A stretch of DNA of 24,134 nt from contig SGPL01000503.1 in NCBI GenBank assembly GCA_004802705.1, forward strand, positions 1 to 24,134. The letters are read 5' to 3'. The position numbers and the translations under genes are program-made. Source of the DNA: Bondarzewia mesenterica. Lineage: Eukaryota > Basidiomycota > Agaricomycetes > Russulales > Bondarzewiaceae. How positions within the stretch are numbered: position 1 is the first letter of the stretch; the number at the start of each line of letters is the position of its first letter. Below the pieces are notes generated by a model. The model was not told the origin of the DNA. It ran no database searches and saw only the letters and a program-made list of their open reading frames with translations. Below, piece after piece: positions 1 to 10,409 of this stretch.

Positions 1-2356
1 CTGTCAGAGACGATCAACGGCGAGCAGGCAAAATATTGTTTACATGCTCGGCCCAGCAACACCGACAATGACGAGCAAGCCTTTGCTGAAAATCTCGGCC
101 GAACCGTTAGAGATAGGCAACAGTGAGCAAGCAAGCCCATAATACCTGCACCCATCCCACTCAGCCCAAGCTAGAAGCGCAGCATCCTCGCAATTCGACA
201 TCCACTTCCAATATAGCATTGGGCTGATATCCAGCTTTACGAGTGATCATTTGAAAGGATAAATCTGCCATACATAAGCTGCAAGTTGTCTTTTGAATGC
301 TTGTCATAGCACCTGCAGTGTGTCAAATTGATGGATGAGATCCTTGGGTGCAACTGGTATCGTTGTCTTGAGGACGTGTCCAAGATAGTTGACAACCTTG
401 CCATAACAAGGAATTGCTGACTTTAGATCATCATCGTCGAATACATTCTAGCTCGCTCACTCTGAAGAAATGGCATTATGTCTTGGAATGAAGATGATGG
501 GTGCGACAGGATTTCAGCTATGTCTCCTGAGGATACTCGACTCAATGTAGACTGTATCATAAGGCCTTGTTAATAAAAGAATGCAAGAATGTTAATGCAA
601 ATGTGACTTACGAGGGTTAAGAAAGAAAGTGGTGAGGTATACGTGCTTTCCCGGTCCCTCTGACATTTCCTTATAGCGGATGTTCACTAGCTTGCACACC
701 TGCTCAAGAATAACATCCCCTGACTCAATCTCGAGCTCATCTTGCTTTGATGTGTCAAAGAGTTCATGATATGATGCCATCACAGTGAGCCAGAATAGAT
801 AAACATCAGCGGGAGTGGTGTCGACAGCCTCCAAACACTTGGTAGCCTTTGCAATAGGTGCGAGTACAATAATTAGCTGCTTGAGCTTCAGCTCGAAGTC
901 CATGGCAAAGGCCGCATTCTTCATGAACTGGAGCGCATGAGTTTTCTGTATAAAAGTGGGTCAGGTTCGCAAAGATCACATTTTTAGATGCTCGCACTTG
1001 CCTTCTTTGTCGACTTAACCTTCAGGACACCATCTTCAATTAGATTCTTGATCAAAGGCAAACAACGGCCAACAGAAGCACTGGCATAGTAAATTGTGCA
1101 AAACTGAGTCTTCCCAATGCTCTCCAAACCTCGACCGACCTCAGCTTGGACTCGTGATGTGTTGAGGTGGCGACGCGCATGGCTGGACTGCTTGAAGAAG
1201 GTAATTATTTTGTGCATATGAGTAATTGTCTATAGTGCACAAGTAGTCAGCACGATTATTAACCCCAAAACAAGACTAAGAGATCTTACGGTCTGAAAAT
1301 GTGACAGCATGCAGATATCTTTTGCAAGGTTGCTCAAGTGATAACATGGATCTGCCATGATAATGATCCATGGCATCCCAGCTACAACTAGCTCTCTTGC
1401 CAATTTTGTGTTTCCCGTGTTATCTGAGCATATTGCACTAAAGTTCGCAGGCCCGACAAGATTGATAACCTGATAATGAGTACTACGATGAGAATTGGAG
1501 AACCCATTTGAAAATAGATGGAACAGACTCGTATAAGAAGTTTTTTTATATATGCACCGGTGTGCGACACTCTAGATGCCTCATTGCCTTCGATAAGGTG
1601 AGAATCTCGGGGTGATTCCCCAGTAGTAATGTGTACAGTATTGATTGATTCAACTTTCTTCATAGTTCCACCGTTAAAAGAGATCGTCAGATTCTTGAGT
1701 CCTCGCAGTTTCTTTAGTGATAAGTTAAGAACATGGGCAGATTCTAGGGGAATAAATGTGCCGGAAAGTGTGGTGCTACAGACAATGTGTAAGGAAGGGT
1801 TGGCAATTGAGATGAATTCCTGAAATTCATTGTAGTCAAGGACATTTGGCGCAAGAGAGGCTGCACACCAGAGACGAAGCAGAACATGTTCGAAACATTT
1901 CTGTAGGGTCTTTTTCCCCAATTCAGCGACAACAGCAAAGACTGAAGGCTGATTTTGCATAGTGCGAGCATTTTTTGTGGGCCGAGTTTGAGATCCAATA
2001 GTCTGAGATGATAAAGTGGCCTGTGTAGAACTGGAAACCTTGGCTCCTGGCACGCGCAGAGAAGATGAAATTGAAACTGCAACTTGAGCACCAAGTGATA
2101 ACTCCGCACTAGCTGAAAGGACCCGAGCGTGCAGATCATCATCAATAAACTCACATTCATTGATTGTGTGAGTGATGAGATGGCTCTTTTGATGGCCGCT
2201 CCATGACTGTCTGCAGCCAGGAGCAGAACATCAATGTGAAGCATTTTTTTTGTTAGCTTTGCTATGGCATGGAATCGAAAGTTCCGACATGAGATCATCA
2301 GAAGGACGACTGGTAGTATAATTCTCCTTGACATCATCGATGAGATCACTAAACAT
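1..2356 (-). pseudogene. Decayed hAT-superfamily transposase (DUF659-like RNase H fold)
   Basis: The minus-strand reading starts at an ATG at 2356. It gives a Cys/His zinc-finger-like segment (CSAPGC...HQKSHLITH), then the hAT core: LTISFNGGT, FSAICSDNTGNTKLARE, ADPCYHLSNLAKDI, RGLESIGKTQF, MDFELKLKQLIIVLAPIAKA and TPADVYLFWL. A weak C-terminal dimerisation region follows near 60-240 (WKWMSNCEDAALLA). Exons join in phase across introns at 1470-1528, 1230-1289, 946-1001 (GC-AG donor) and one starting at 611. It is broken: a TGA follows NASH just before the finger, another follows ILRRHS, and more stops and frame changes lie below 600. The first catalytic position reads Asn where relatives have Asp. 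Known role of the family: cut-and-paste transposition. I could not define terminal inverted repeats or target duplications. Family call is strong; exact ends are uncertain. Confidence 0.85.
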
Positions 2357-2737
2357 GTGATTTGTCTGTCAATTTTCGATATTTTAGTGGTCAAGCTCAA
2401 ATTTGTTATGATTCCCGATTAGGGAAATCATTACTTATAGGAGGCCCTCTCCGCGAGACGGAATTTGGACTCTAGTCCACTACAATTTTTTATAGTGAAC
2501 TACAGATTTTGTAGTTATATTACAAATGCTTGACTACATCTACCCACTCTGGAGCTAATCTGCCTTTCTATTCGATTTGTAGTCCCCGTTCACCAGTTGA
2601 CCGGCATTCTTTATTACCAGTAAGGAAGCCTGTAGTCGACTATCCTCCTTCATCGCAACTTTCAAAGTAACTCATCTCGCTCTCAGTCTCCATGCACCTC
2701 ACCCAACACTGACATTGTTTAACAGCGGCAGGGCTTT
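2357..2737. other. AT-rich flank of the hAT relic, no gene seen
   Basis: No coding signal is visible. Around 2475-2545 ACTACA and TGTAGT words recur, including a small hairpin (ACTACA, 5-nt loop, TGTAGT) near 2500. This could be part of an element end, but no matching copy was found at the other side of the hAT relic. Confidence 0.4.
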
Positions 2738-3523
2738 GTGTCGACCCTGCCCATCTCTATTGTAATCGCATATCACGGCAATCAGTACCAAATGGGTGTA
2801 GCGACCTCTCCTGTCCCCGAATCTGCCCAAGATGAGTCCACCTCCTTCTACGATGATAAGGCTGAACTCACCAGCCTCCTCCCTACCTACAGCTCCTCTT
2901 CTGCCACTGTCTGGCTAGATATCGAACGCTACAAGATATGGCGCCCCACTGACGCCATCCCCGAGTCATACTTCCGGCCTATGCAAGGCTATCTCCGTTC
3001 CGACCCCTTCATTCTTGCCTAGGGAAGTCCACTCGTCTCTGACGCTGCTGCACTTATTCCGACCATGGCTGGGTGGTGCAAGGATCAAAGTCTTCATCTC
3101 GTCTTGTGCTGCGTCAATGGCTAGATGGAGAAAGTTCTTGGAGGTGAAGGACATCAGTTTGGCTTTAGCACCGTCAGCTGCATATCCGAAAATGTTGTTG
3201 ATCCTAAACAGGTCATCGATGTTGTCGACTCTGCAGGAGGTGGTTCCACCGTCAGAGATTTAAGGAAAAATTGAGGCATGCTGAGAGGGCTCATGTTGTC
3301 GTGCACAAAGTCAAGCATGAAGAATGACGGACGAGCAGAGAAAGGCTGTCGAAGAGGGTATTCATGCATGGAAAAAGTCATGGACAGCAATAATGTCTCT
3401 GTCTGCCGAGCCCATTGGTTTTTCCAGGACTCCCTTCCAAGACTCCTCCCCCAGCGCCTTCTGCCGCATTTGCCAAGAGGTGCAGTTTTTTTTTCTAGAA
3501 TACTTTACATATGTATAATTTGA
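2738..3523 (+). pseudogene. Unrecognised broken protein-coding relic
   Basis: One frame gives protein-like text from about 2738 (IVIAYHGNQYQMGVATSPV, ATVWLDIERYKIWRP). It continues in the same frame past a TAG at 3020 (GSPLVSDAAALIPTMAGW), a second TAG near 3120 (MEKVLGGEGHQFGF) and a TGA near 3271. The reading then moves to other frames (HAERAHVVVHKVKHEE, then MTDEQRKAVEEGIHAWKKSW and FCRICQEVQ). All three stops could arise from a C-to-T change on one or the other strand. I do not recognise the family. Its place beside a decayed transposase suggests it may be part of another mobile element, which is inference only. No convincing start codon: the frame opens upstream without an ATG. Confidence 0.45.
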
Positions 3524-3668
3524 TTGTTCAAATTTTTTTCCCATTTTGAAGTGGAAGAAAATATTCTAGCCTGCTCACAAATTTGGGTGTTCGTTTTGAC
3601 GGTCCTATACTGTATAACCTGACTTCTAAAAATTATTAAAAAAATCGAAAAAATGCGTAAAAAAAAAA

Positions 3669-3947
3669 ATGCAGGAAAAAGTTGAGGATGTTCTCAAAGT
3701 TATGTACAAAGAAAATCAATCTAAACCAGTATCCTCAACCTTGTCTGAGTGTTTCTTTCATCGACCAGCAGGCTGCATCAATTCCCAGATGGCTGCTACT
3801 AAATGCCCTTGGTGCAAGAACAAAAAACTGAACATGTCATCAAAATACCCTGACGATAGCTCACAGATAGTATTGTTGGCCATTAAATGCAAGCAAGATA
3901 CAGGGACGGACGTGAGAAAGGCTGCTGATGAGATGTGTGCAAAATGA
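3669..3947 (+). CDS. Small hypothetical ORF with CPWC motif
   Basis: The ATG follows an A-rich run and opens a 92-residue frame ending in TGA. The product is Lys/Ser/Cys-rich and contains CPWCKNKK at about residues 46-53 plus further single cysteines, so a small metal-binding fold is imaginable. No family is recognised. The surroundings are AT-rich and full of relics, and the upstream A/T homopolymers do not look like a normal promoter. It could equally be a fragment of a mobile-element protein or a chance frame. Confidence 0.2.
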   Translation: MQEKVEDVLKVMYKENQSKPVSSTLSECFFHRPAGCINSQMAATKCPWCKNKKLNMSSKYPDDSSQIVLLAIKCKQDTGTDVRKAADEMCAK

Positions 3948-4102
3948 GGAAGGCCAATATGAACAGAGGAGATTTACACAGGAAAATAAGAGGAAAAAAC
4001 TCACCGGCTCGAAAAAATATTTATATGCGCGAGAGACAAAGAAAAACGGCGGCTTCATTGTTGACTTGCCACCAAGGACGGCACTGTGATTGAGATATGG
4101 GG

Positions 4103-4330
4103 TGGTGGCACCCTTGGTACCACTGCTGGGTTTGAACCGGCACCTGGTGAATGGACCTGAGCTCAACGCGGGTGAGCGCGTCTGGTGGATAAAAAATCCG
4201 ACCTCTAGCCCCGGATCGACGTGTGGCTAGTGGATTACAACCGGCAACTACCTGACCGGTCTCAGAAAAAGGTGCGATTTACTGGTGGACCGACACCCGA
4301 CCTTACCCCCTATTATCAGGGGGCCTTCTA
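4103..4330 (-). repeat. Repeat-like patch with tRNA T-arm/B-box-like motif
   Basis: On the minus strand the stretch around 4120-4143 reads TGCCGG, TTCAAAC, CCAGCA. This is a T-arm-shaped hairpin with one mismatch and a good pol III B-box (GGTTCAAACCC), followed by AGTGGTACCA, which resembles a tRNA 3' end with CCA. No complementary 5' acceptor strand is present and the A-box candidate (GAGCTCAGG) sits too close, so it is not an intact tRNA. Downstream to about 4330 similar words recur (GGTGGAT...CCGACC, GTGGAT...CCGGC, GGTGGAC...CCGACC). A tRNA-derived SINE relic is one explanation. Confidence 0.3.
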
Positions 4331-5509
4331 GGCGCGAAAGGGTGCTTCCTTTTTACTTTTAAGAGCTTGCGCGACTAACAGAGTACAAGTCACTACAATT
4401 TGGTCAATGGACAGAGTTGTCCAAGTGACGACAACAGCCTTCTGTACTTGCTATCAATTAATGCAGGCAAGTGTTCACTTTCAAAGTGCAATAGTGCAAG
4501 ATATGTCTACAGTTTTGGTTGATTCAACTTCCAATAACCTCATTGCTCATCTATCGGAAGCTACTGATTTTTCTGCGGCCGTTCTCTTCCGAAAGCATCA
4601 AGAAAGCATGATGTATGAATCAGTGCGTGTTTGTACTTCCTTTTTTTGTTTTGGTCTTTTTCTCCACTTTCAACATCCAGTACAAGATCAAATCAATGAC
4701 ACAGGGTGGCGACGTCAATCACAATCATGATTACGAATTCGAAGATAGGTGCTGAAAAAGGCGGGGACAGAAGAAGCACGGGGCACCTTTCACTAATTCA
4801 CTTAGTCAAAATTTAATTCCGACTCCCAGCGAGCCACGCAAAACAATCCATACAACAATGTAAGCCATTTGCGCAGTATGATTCAGCTGCCTCGATTCTG
4901 CCAGCATGTGAGCTCGCATGAGCAAACACTGACTTTTGCACCTATGTATGGCTGTGTACAAGCTACGCTTTAAGGTCACAACTCGGACAACTGGGTGAAT
5001 TTATATACCTCAGCACTAAGTTACTAGCTTAATGGCTTGCTTTGACAGCGGATATGTTCCCCATGGCTTGACGAAACGGAATCGTGCATGTCCGTGAGTG
5101 TTGTATAAGACTGCACCAAAGCCCATTACTCATAAGTATTGTCGGATGCATAGAAGTCGAATTGGATATACCTTTTTTATATGCAGCGTGTTCAGTGGGT
5201 GGACAGCAACTTAACCATCTTGATTGATCATTCCATTAGCAGTTGCTGATGGAAAGGCTGATGGAATTCGCTATGAGTTTGTGATCAGTACAACGCGTAA
5301 GGGAAGTGCAGATCCCAAGGTAGACGGACTACAGGCGATGAAGTACATGATATCAGACTCGCATCAGCAGCTGCAGGCTATATTTGTTGCCCGCTGCTTG
5401 CCGCATCGGTTGACTTGATACTTAAAGCAGGTTCAAATCCAGATTTCTCCAATAATACAAAAACTTGGTGTCGAACTTCAATCTCGCACCAACCCTGTTT
5501 CACCCCCCA
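4331..5509. other. AT-rich interval without recognisable gene
   Basis: Only short frames occur. One at 4407-4730 gives a 107-residue product and one at 5224-5418 a 64-residue product (ADGIRYEFVISTTRKG, QAMKYMISDSHQQ) that looks somewhat protein-like but matches no family I know. The last part should hold the promoter and 5' leader of the DUF6534 gene that starts at 5510; no clear TATA box was singled out. Confidence 0.4.
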
Positions 5510-7445
5510 ATGTTTTCTTTTGATAATACTCTTGGTGCCATCTACATGGGTGCCTTATTCACTACCATGTAAGTGGGCTCCACTGTGCCTCTATCTCTTC
5601 TTTAAAACTGACGAGAGTGAAGCCTCTATGGGATGACCTGCATTCAAAGTTTCATTTATTTTCAGCAATTTCCATCAGACAGGCGTGCCTTGAAGTGGAT
5701 GGTGTGTTATTCGTCTGACATATTGAATAATACGGGGTCATGACGTTGTAATGCTATTCAGGTTCTCGTACTATGGTAAGTCTGCGATGCCGCCACCATG
5801 TTCCGCTCTCTCATCTACCCCAGCTCACCTTACATTCGTTCATCAGTCGGTCTACTGGTTGGTTTGATTTTCATATAGTTATTTCTTGCCGCTTTGATTG
5901 CTCTCGATTCACTGCGATAACAGGTACCTTGTGTCTAACTTCGCCAATCAGCGCGCGTTGGGATTGGTACCATGGTATGTTTGATTTTTTGTGTCGCCAA
6001 CAGCAGTTCAACGTTCATGATCGATGTAGGAGTATGATGGTGATTATTTCAGGATTTGTTTCACAATCTGGCCCTCTTTTACTTATTCTTACCGACAATA
6101 GATCGTTATAGTTGTCACGGTAAGTGTTTCGGTGCTGAGAAATTAGTGGGCGATTGAACCTCAGGCTGCTCACTCAAAGATTATCAGCGACACCATTGTT
6201 AGGGAGTAAGTCTTATCTCTTGTTCATAAGGATGCTCTAACTCAGCCGCAGAATGTTCGTCTGGAGAGTGTGGCGAGGTTTGTTTTTTTCGCGGTTCAGC
6301 TGCTCGTGTTCTGACTACTCTTCAGTGAGCAATAAGAGGGCCTGGCCCGGTTTTCTGGTGAGCCGATTGAACCCCATGTCTATATCGTGTTGAAAGAACT
6401 AATCAAGCATAGGCCATCCTCGTGGCCATATCATTCGGTATGTCATCTCGTGCTGCTCTCAGCGCTGGTGCTCACTTGGTGCAAATCCATTAGTGCCAGG
6501 ATTCGGTGAGCATTATTTGGATGCTGATTCGAATAATCTCCCTGATCGTTTTCTTCAGGTTTTGGTGTCAAAGGGTATATTCGCGTTAACCAACTTTCAA
6601 TTCAGGAGCTCATATCTCCTTTAGATTCTACGTNAAATCATGGAAAGAGTTTGCGACAATGAAAGTGAGTGAAGCCCGTATAGCTTTTTGGGACGACGCT
6701 CATCACGTCGTCAAAAGTGGCTCATATACATCGCATTGGCTCTTCCTGTAGTCGCGGACGTGCTCATCTCGAGCTCTCTCTGCTTCTGGCTGGCAAAAAA
6801 AAAGGACGGGAATTAAAAGGTGATGTCATGCCATCCAACTTTCTCCAAGTCTGTGACCACTGACGGACAGTATAGGACTGACTCTTTGATTACCGTGCTC
6901 ATGTTGTACTCTATCAACACGAACATTATCACAAGGTATATCAGTATATCACAGAGTTATCTCACGTTGGTTTATTTCCATCTGACAAGCATGCAGCATC
7001 TTCTCTCTTCTGTGCCTAATCACTGTAAGCCACTGGCACTCTTTCCGGAGACTGAATTTAACCGCGCCTGTCTGTATTTAGTATGCAGTCATGTCGCAAA
7101 ACTTTGTCTTCATAGCCTTCTACTTCCCTATCAGCAAGCGTGAGTTGCATCCGGGACGCACTGTAACATTTCTTCATACTGATTAGGTCCTTCTAGTATT
7201 TGTGAACGCTATGCTTGCGATGTAAAGGATTGCTTTCGCAGAGTTTCGACCGTCGCTTATCCCATCTTTCTAGCCTCAATGCTCGCAAATCCCAAAGAGG
7301 GAATGATGTTGTTCTCTCTCTACCTGTATACTCCTCCGCTGAACCGGCTGGAACCCTAACGACAACACCCGTAAGTTGCGCAATTTCGTCACGCCATCGT
7401 CTTCACAATCTCATGTTCCCCGTGCACTCGTCGGTCTCAGTCTAA
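5510..7445 (+). pseudogene. DUF6534-family membrane protein gene, many tiny exons, likely one frameshift
   Basis: The start ATG gives MFSFDNTLGAIYMGALFTT, the usual opening of basidiomycete DUF6534 proteins (seven-helix membrane proteins, function unknown). In-phase exons: 5510-5568, 5623-about 5703, 5762-5775, 5824-5857, 5924-5974, (unresolved), up to 6119, 6165-6205, 6246-6277, 6326-6357, 6413-6437, 6494-6505, 6559-6574, 6625-6664, 6718-6819, 6876-6935, 6997-7024, 7082-7139, 7197-7221, 7274-7445. They give SFIYFQQFPSDRRALKWMV, YLVSNFANQRALGLVPW, MFVWRVWRVSNKRAWP, YIALALPVVADVLISSS, TDSLITVLMLYSIN, FVFIAFYFPISK and LFVNAMLAILNARKS. An A9 run at 6795-6803 shifts the frame before a stop; eight A would restore the family text. 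Base 6634 is N. The joins near 5703-5824 and 5975-6100 are unsure. It is either a recent pseudogene or a real gene with a homopolymer sequencing error. Confidence 0.8.
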
Positions 7446-8275
7446 CCCAAGGAATCCTTCTGGGATTCATTTCGCCAAAGACGTTTGTCGGGCTGGCGAG
7501 CTCGACACCAGCACAGGCATCAGCGAGTAAAATGTACGCGCGCAATCCCAAGTCCATCTGATGCAATTGAAATCTATTGGATCCTGACCTTCTCTATGAC
7601 AGGCTTGAGTTTTACGCGGGCGATAACTGATCTGAGGCCGCGTCAACTCGACTGCTTCACGGATCGGGCTTTCTTGGACTTTGATTTATCCAATTTCTCG
7701 TGTTTCGTGTACGTTGCCATTACGTAGGCAAGCTACGCAAATTAAAGGATTGATATTGTAAGTACTGGCAGCGCTACATACTGGAGATGGTGAATCTTCC
7801 AGAAATGGTGTACTTGCCCGTTCCCGCCATGCAGTATAGCCAAAAGGTAGGCTGGCTCTCTGGACCGCTCGCTTACAGTTCGAGTTTGCCCAAGAGCTCT
7901 ACGCTGGTTCCCACAAGTCACGTCTCGTGCGTGCTGACTCTATATATGGAGTTTTTCTGGAAGGATGTATATTATCGAGCAGCACAACCTCTTGGAGATA
8001 AGGTCAGTGCAATCGAGGAGAATCGGGGTCGACTTTGAATCTCAGTCTTACCAATTCTTTGCATGCGAGCACCCCAGTATCAATCATCTTGAACTCAGCT
8101 GCTGGAGTGATACTCAGACTCACCATAATGGGCGCATGACCTTTCTGATGTAATGTGATGGGACGAGAACTTGTGTGGATGAGAAGACGTAGATCAAGCA
8201 CACGGTGGAGAGTCACTGTGCTTGACTGCCTATAGGCCACGGGTATGACACAGACGCCAGCTCTGGTGCATCTTC
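7446..8275. other. Interval between DUF6534 gene and reductase remnant, nothing recognised
   Basis: Several overlapping frames of 60-83 codons exist, for example 7787-8038 (VNLPEMVYLPVPAMQYSQK). None shows a family pattern. The interval probably includes the 3' end of the DUF6534 gene and decayed upstream sequence of the reductase relic that follows. Confidence 0.35.
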
Positions 8276-8803
8276 TTGTTTACAGCCTCCTGGGGCTGCC
8301 TCGGCTCCTTTGGCCAACGGCATGTCCAGCTCCGGGTTTCTTGCATGGAGCGGGCGCGCGGCAAGCAACGTCGTTCGAGAAGGAGGTTCAATGGTGCGTG
8401 GGCTTTGTCCGACTGGCTCGCTATCGTCGTGAAGTCGAGCTTAAGCATCGGGGCCTGCTGTGAGGGGGAATCTTAGGCAATCACATATTTCCTCTCCTCC
8501 CAAAAATGTTCACTGAATTTTGACAGCTCTCCTCCCGGTCCCCATACACGTGGTGTCCGACGCCAACCTCGACGTCGCGCTTTCACATCCTACGGAGCGC
8601 TCACCAGATGTGGTTAATCTTATACACCCGTGGGTCCGGAGGAATGGACCGCCATCGTGCAGCCAATCGCAGCCAATCTTGCAGCAAAAAACCTCTCTGA
8701 GCAGGAACGTAAGCTTCCACTGGTGCCGTATGGGGTGTGGTTCGCGAGGCTAAGGGAAGGGAATGCGTGCACGGCGCGAGCAGGTGGTATCGTACATGCT
8801 TAG
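8276..8803 (+). pseudogene. Collapsed remnant of an adenylate-forming reductase (thioester-reductase domain)
   Basis: Two pieces are visible. Around 8280-8460 the frame reads TASWGCLGS...CMERARGKQRRSRRRF, which resembles the NAD(P)-binding start of the reductase domain (TGxxGxLGS...LNRARG). At 8520-8632 it reads PIHVVSDANLDVALS and DVVNLIHP. After a one-base frame change near 8632 it continues VGPEEWTAIVQPIAANLA and KLPLVPYGVWFARLREG, the usual C-terminal stretch of fungal NRPS-like adenylate-forming reductases, ending at a TAG at 8801. Such enzymes activate a carboxylic acid, load it on a carrier domain and release it as an aldehyde. The roughly 200-residue middle of the domain, the adenylation domain and the carrier domain are absent, so this cannot be functional. 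The C-terminal half is convincing, the N-terminal piece less so. Confidence 0.6.
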
Positions 8804-9098
8804 CTGCTCAAGACAAAGCAACTACTGAACACTCGCTTTTGCTCGCAGCCTGCACTCAAGTTGCCTTTTTTTTTTTTGCGCGGGATGGCCGAGGCGACAA
8901 CGCCGCGCAAGAGTCGATATCAAGGGCCACTGAAACTGGACTAGTATGTGTGCACCGACCGCGCACGAATGGTGAGCGCTGGAGCCGTTGTCTTGCGATG
9001 ATGTTGAGGAGTGAATTGAATACTGGAGTGCGTTGCGAATGTTTCGCCACGGAAAACGCTGGGATCTTGATGCAACAGGCCTTTCTCCTATAGGGGGG

Positions 9099-10409
9099 AT
9101 GCCTCTCCCCGTTTCATGCATTCACACGTACTGCTACATGTTGGCACCCTGGATCCTTTTCCAGACAGTATCGTCCGGTTTTGTGTACAGTTTATTTACT
9201 CCTGCAAACTCATTTCCCCGGATTCAAATTAGTGTTTTATGGTCAGATTGTTCTTACTGAGATTGCAGTGTGATCTCGGAAAAAAAAAATCTGAACGAAT
9301 TTGAGAAGAATCCTACTTTGCTGCAGAATTTTGGGGATATTGTGTGAGTACTTGAATAGATTTATCCGCGTTGAAGCTCATTTTCTTCGTGAACAGGGTG
9401 GTGCGGAGGAATCCTGGGCGTCTTCCTCGCTCGCAATAATCAGGTTCGTAGTTTATCGTCTGATGATTTCAATGTGACTGCCTGACCTTCCATGCTCAGC
9501 GTACTGTCATTCCTTCCGTAATGTACGCGTCTGTCACCTCAGCATATCCCTCATGGCATTACAATTCTGACACATCCTATCTCGTCTCAGCATCATTCTG
9601 ACCGGTTTCGCAATGTCCGACCACCAGCAAGCACTGATGATCTCCACGCGCGTCCACGCTATCTTTGGATATACACTGATGCTCGCAGGTCTTACGCGTA
9701 TCGTTGAGGTATGCTTCATCGCTCCGAAATTCCTGCCGGTGGAGCATGTCGAGGGCGTCGAGGACGACCAAAGCGAGCACACGCTCGCAGATGGGAAGGA
9801 GGAAGTTCAGTCCAAGGGAGGGGCATTTAGACATCTGCCGCCTTTCGTGAGTTCTTCGAATAATGATTTTTGTCGGGGAAAATGTGCTGATTAGGACCGA
9901 CGGGGTATCAGCTGCTTGTTGCCGCCGGGTAAGTAATGGGTGACTTAGGGTTAGCAAGGAGAAAAGCTCATGTGTCACCTCGTACATAGTGTACTCTTCA
10001 TGTCCGGGACAGACGAGGAACTCAAATTCGTGAATGACAATGGGATGGACCATGTCACCTACGTGCTCATCATGTACAGGTACGAACCATCTCGTTCTTA
10101 ACATCTCACCTTTCATTTCCCACGGCTGATATCCCACTTCCGCGCAATAGCATCGCCTTCCTCATATACGCGCACGTCCTCTTCCTCATCAACCTCTACT
10201 CGACATCGGGTCGCAACGCCCCGGACGCGAGCGTACGCGTCAAAGACGGAGGCGTGATCGAGCTCGTGAGTCCCGCCGGCAATTGGTATTCGCGGTTGTC
10301 AAATGGGCGTCCGGGACGAAGTCAGGCGCGAGGCCCTATGGAGGATCCAACGAGCGCGAGTGCGTTGATGCAGACACATGTGATCGGGGACGAGGAGGAG
10401 GATGACTAG
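9099..10409 (+). pseudogene. YTP1-like membrane protein, C-terminal domain; N-terminal half missing
   Basis: The text [88 protein letters not shown] and [20 protein letters not shown] follows the YTP1 C-terminal domain, a fungal multi-pass membrane protein of unknown function. Exons join in phase: up to 9343, 9397-9443, 9500-9522, 9591-9846, 9912-9928, 9990-10079, 10151-10409, ending in TAG after an acidic tail. A weaker exon from the ATG at 9099 (HTYCYMLAPWILFQTV) may be the first helices of the domain, but 9200-9300 no longer gives the expected linker, and the DUF2427-type N-terminal half was not found upstream. The clean splice sites suggest recent truncation, or a short gene whose start I cannot place. 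Confidence 0.7.

Noticed and set aside
5430..5440. Perfect pol III B-box (GGTTCAAATCC)
   Set aside because: The flanks do not form a T-stem, and no A-box or acceptor stem is found nearby; chance match just upstream of the DUF6534 gene.
8878..8905. tRNA-like 5' text (GGGATGGCCGAGGCG)
   Set aside because: It resembles a Leu/Ser tRNA A-box, but no anticodon arm or B-box follows.
9577..10137. 186-codon minus-strand frame
   Set aside because: It lies antisense over the well-supported YTP1-like exons and crosses their introns; it is a shadow.
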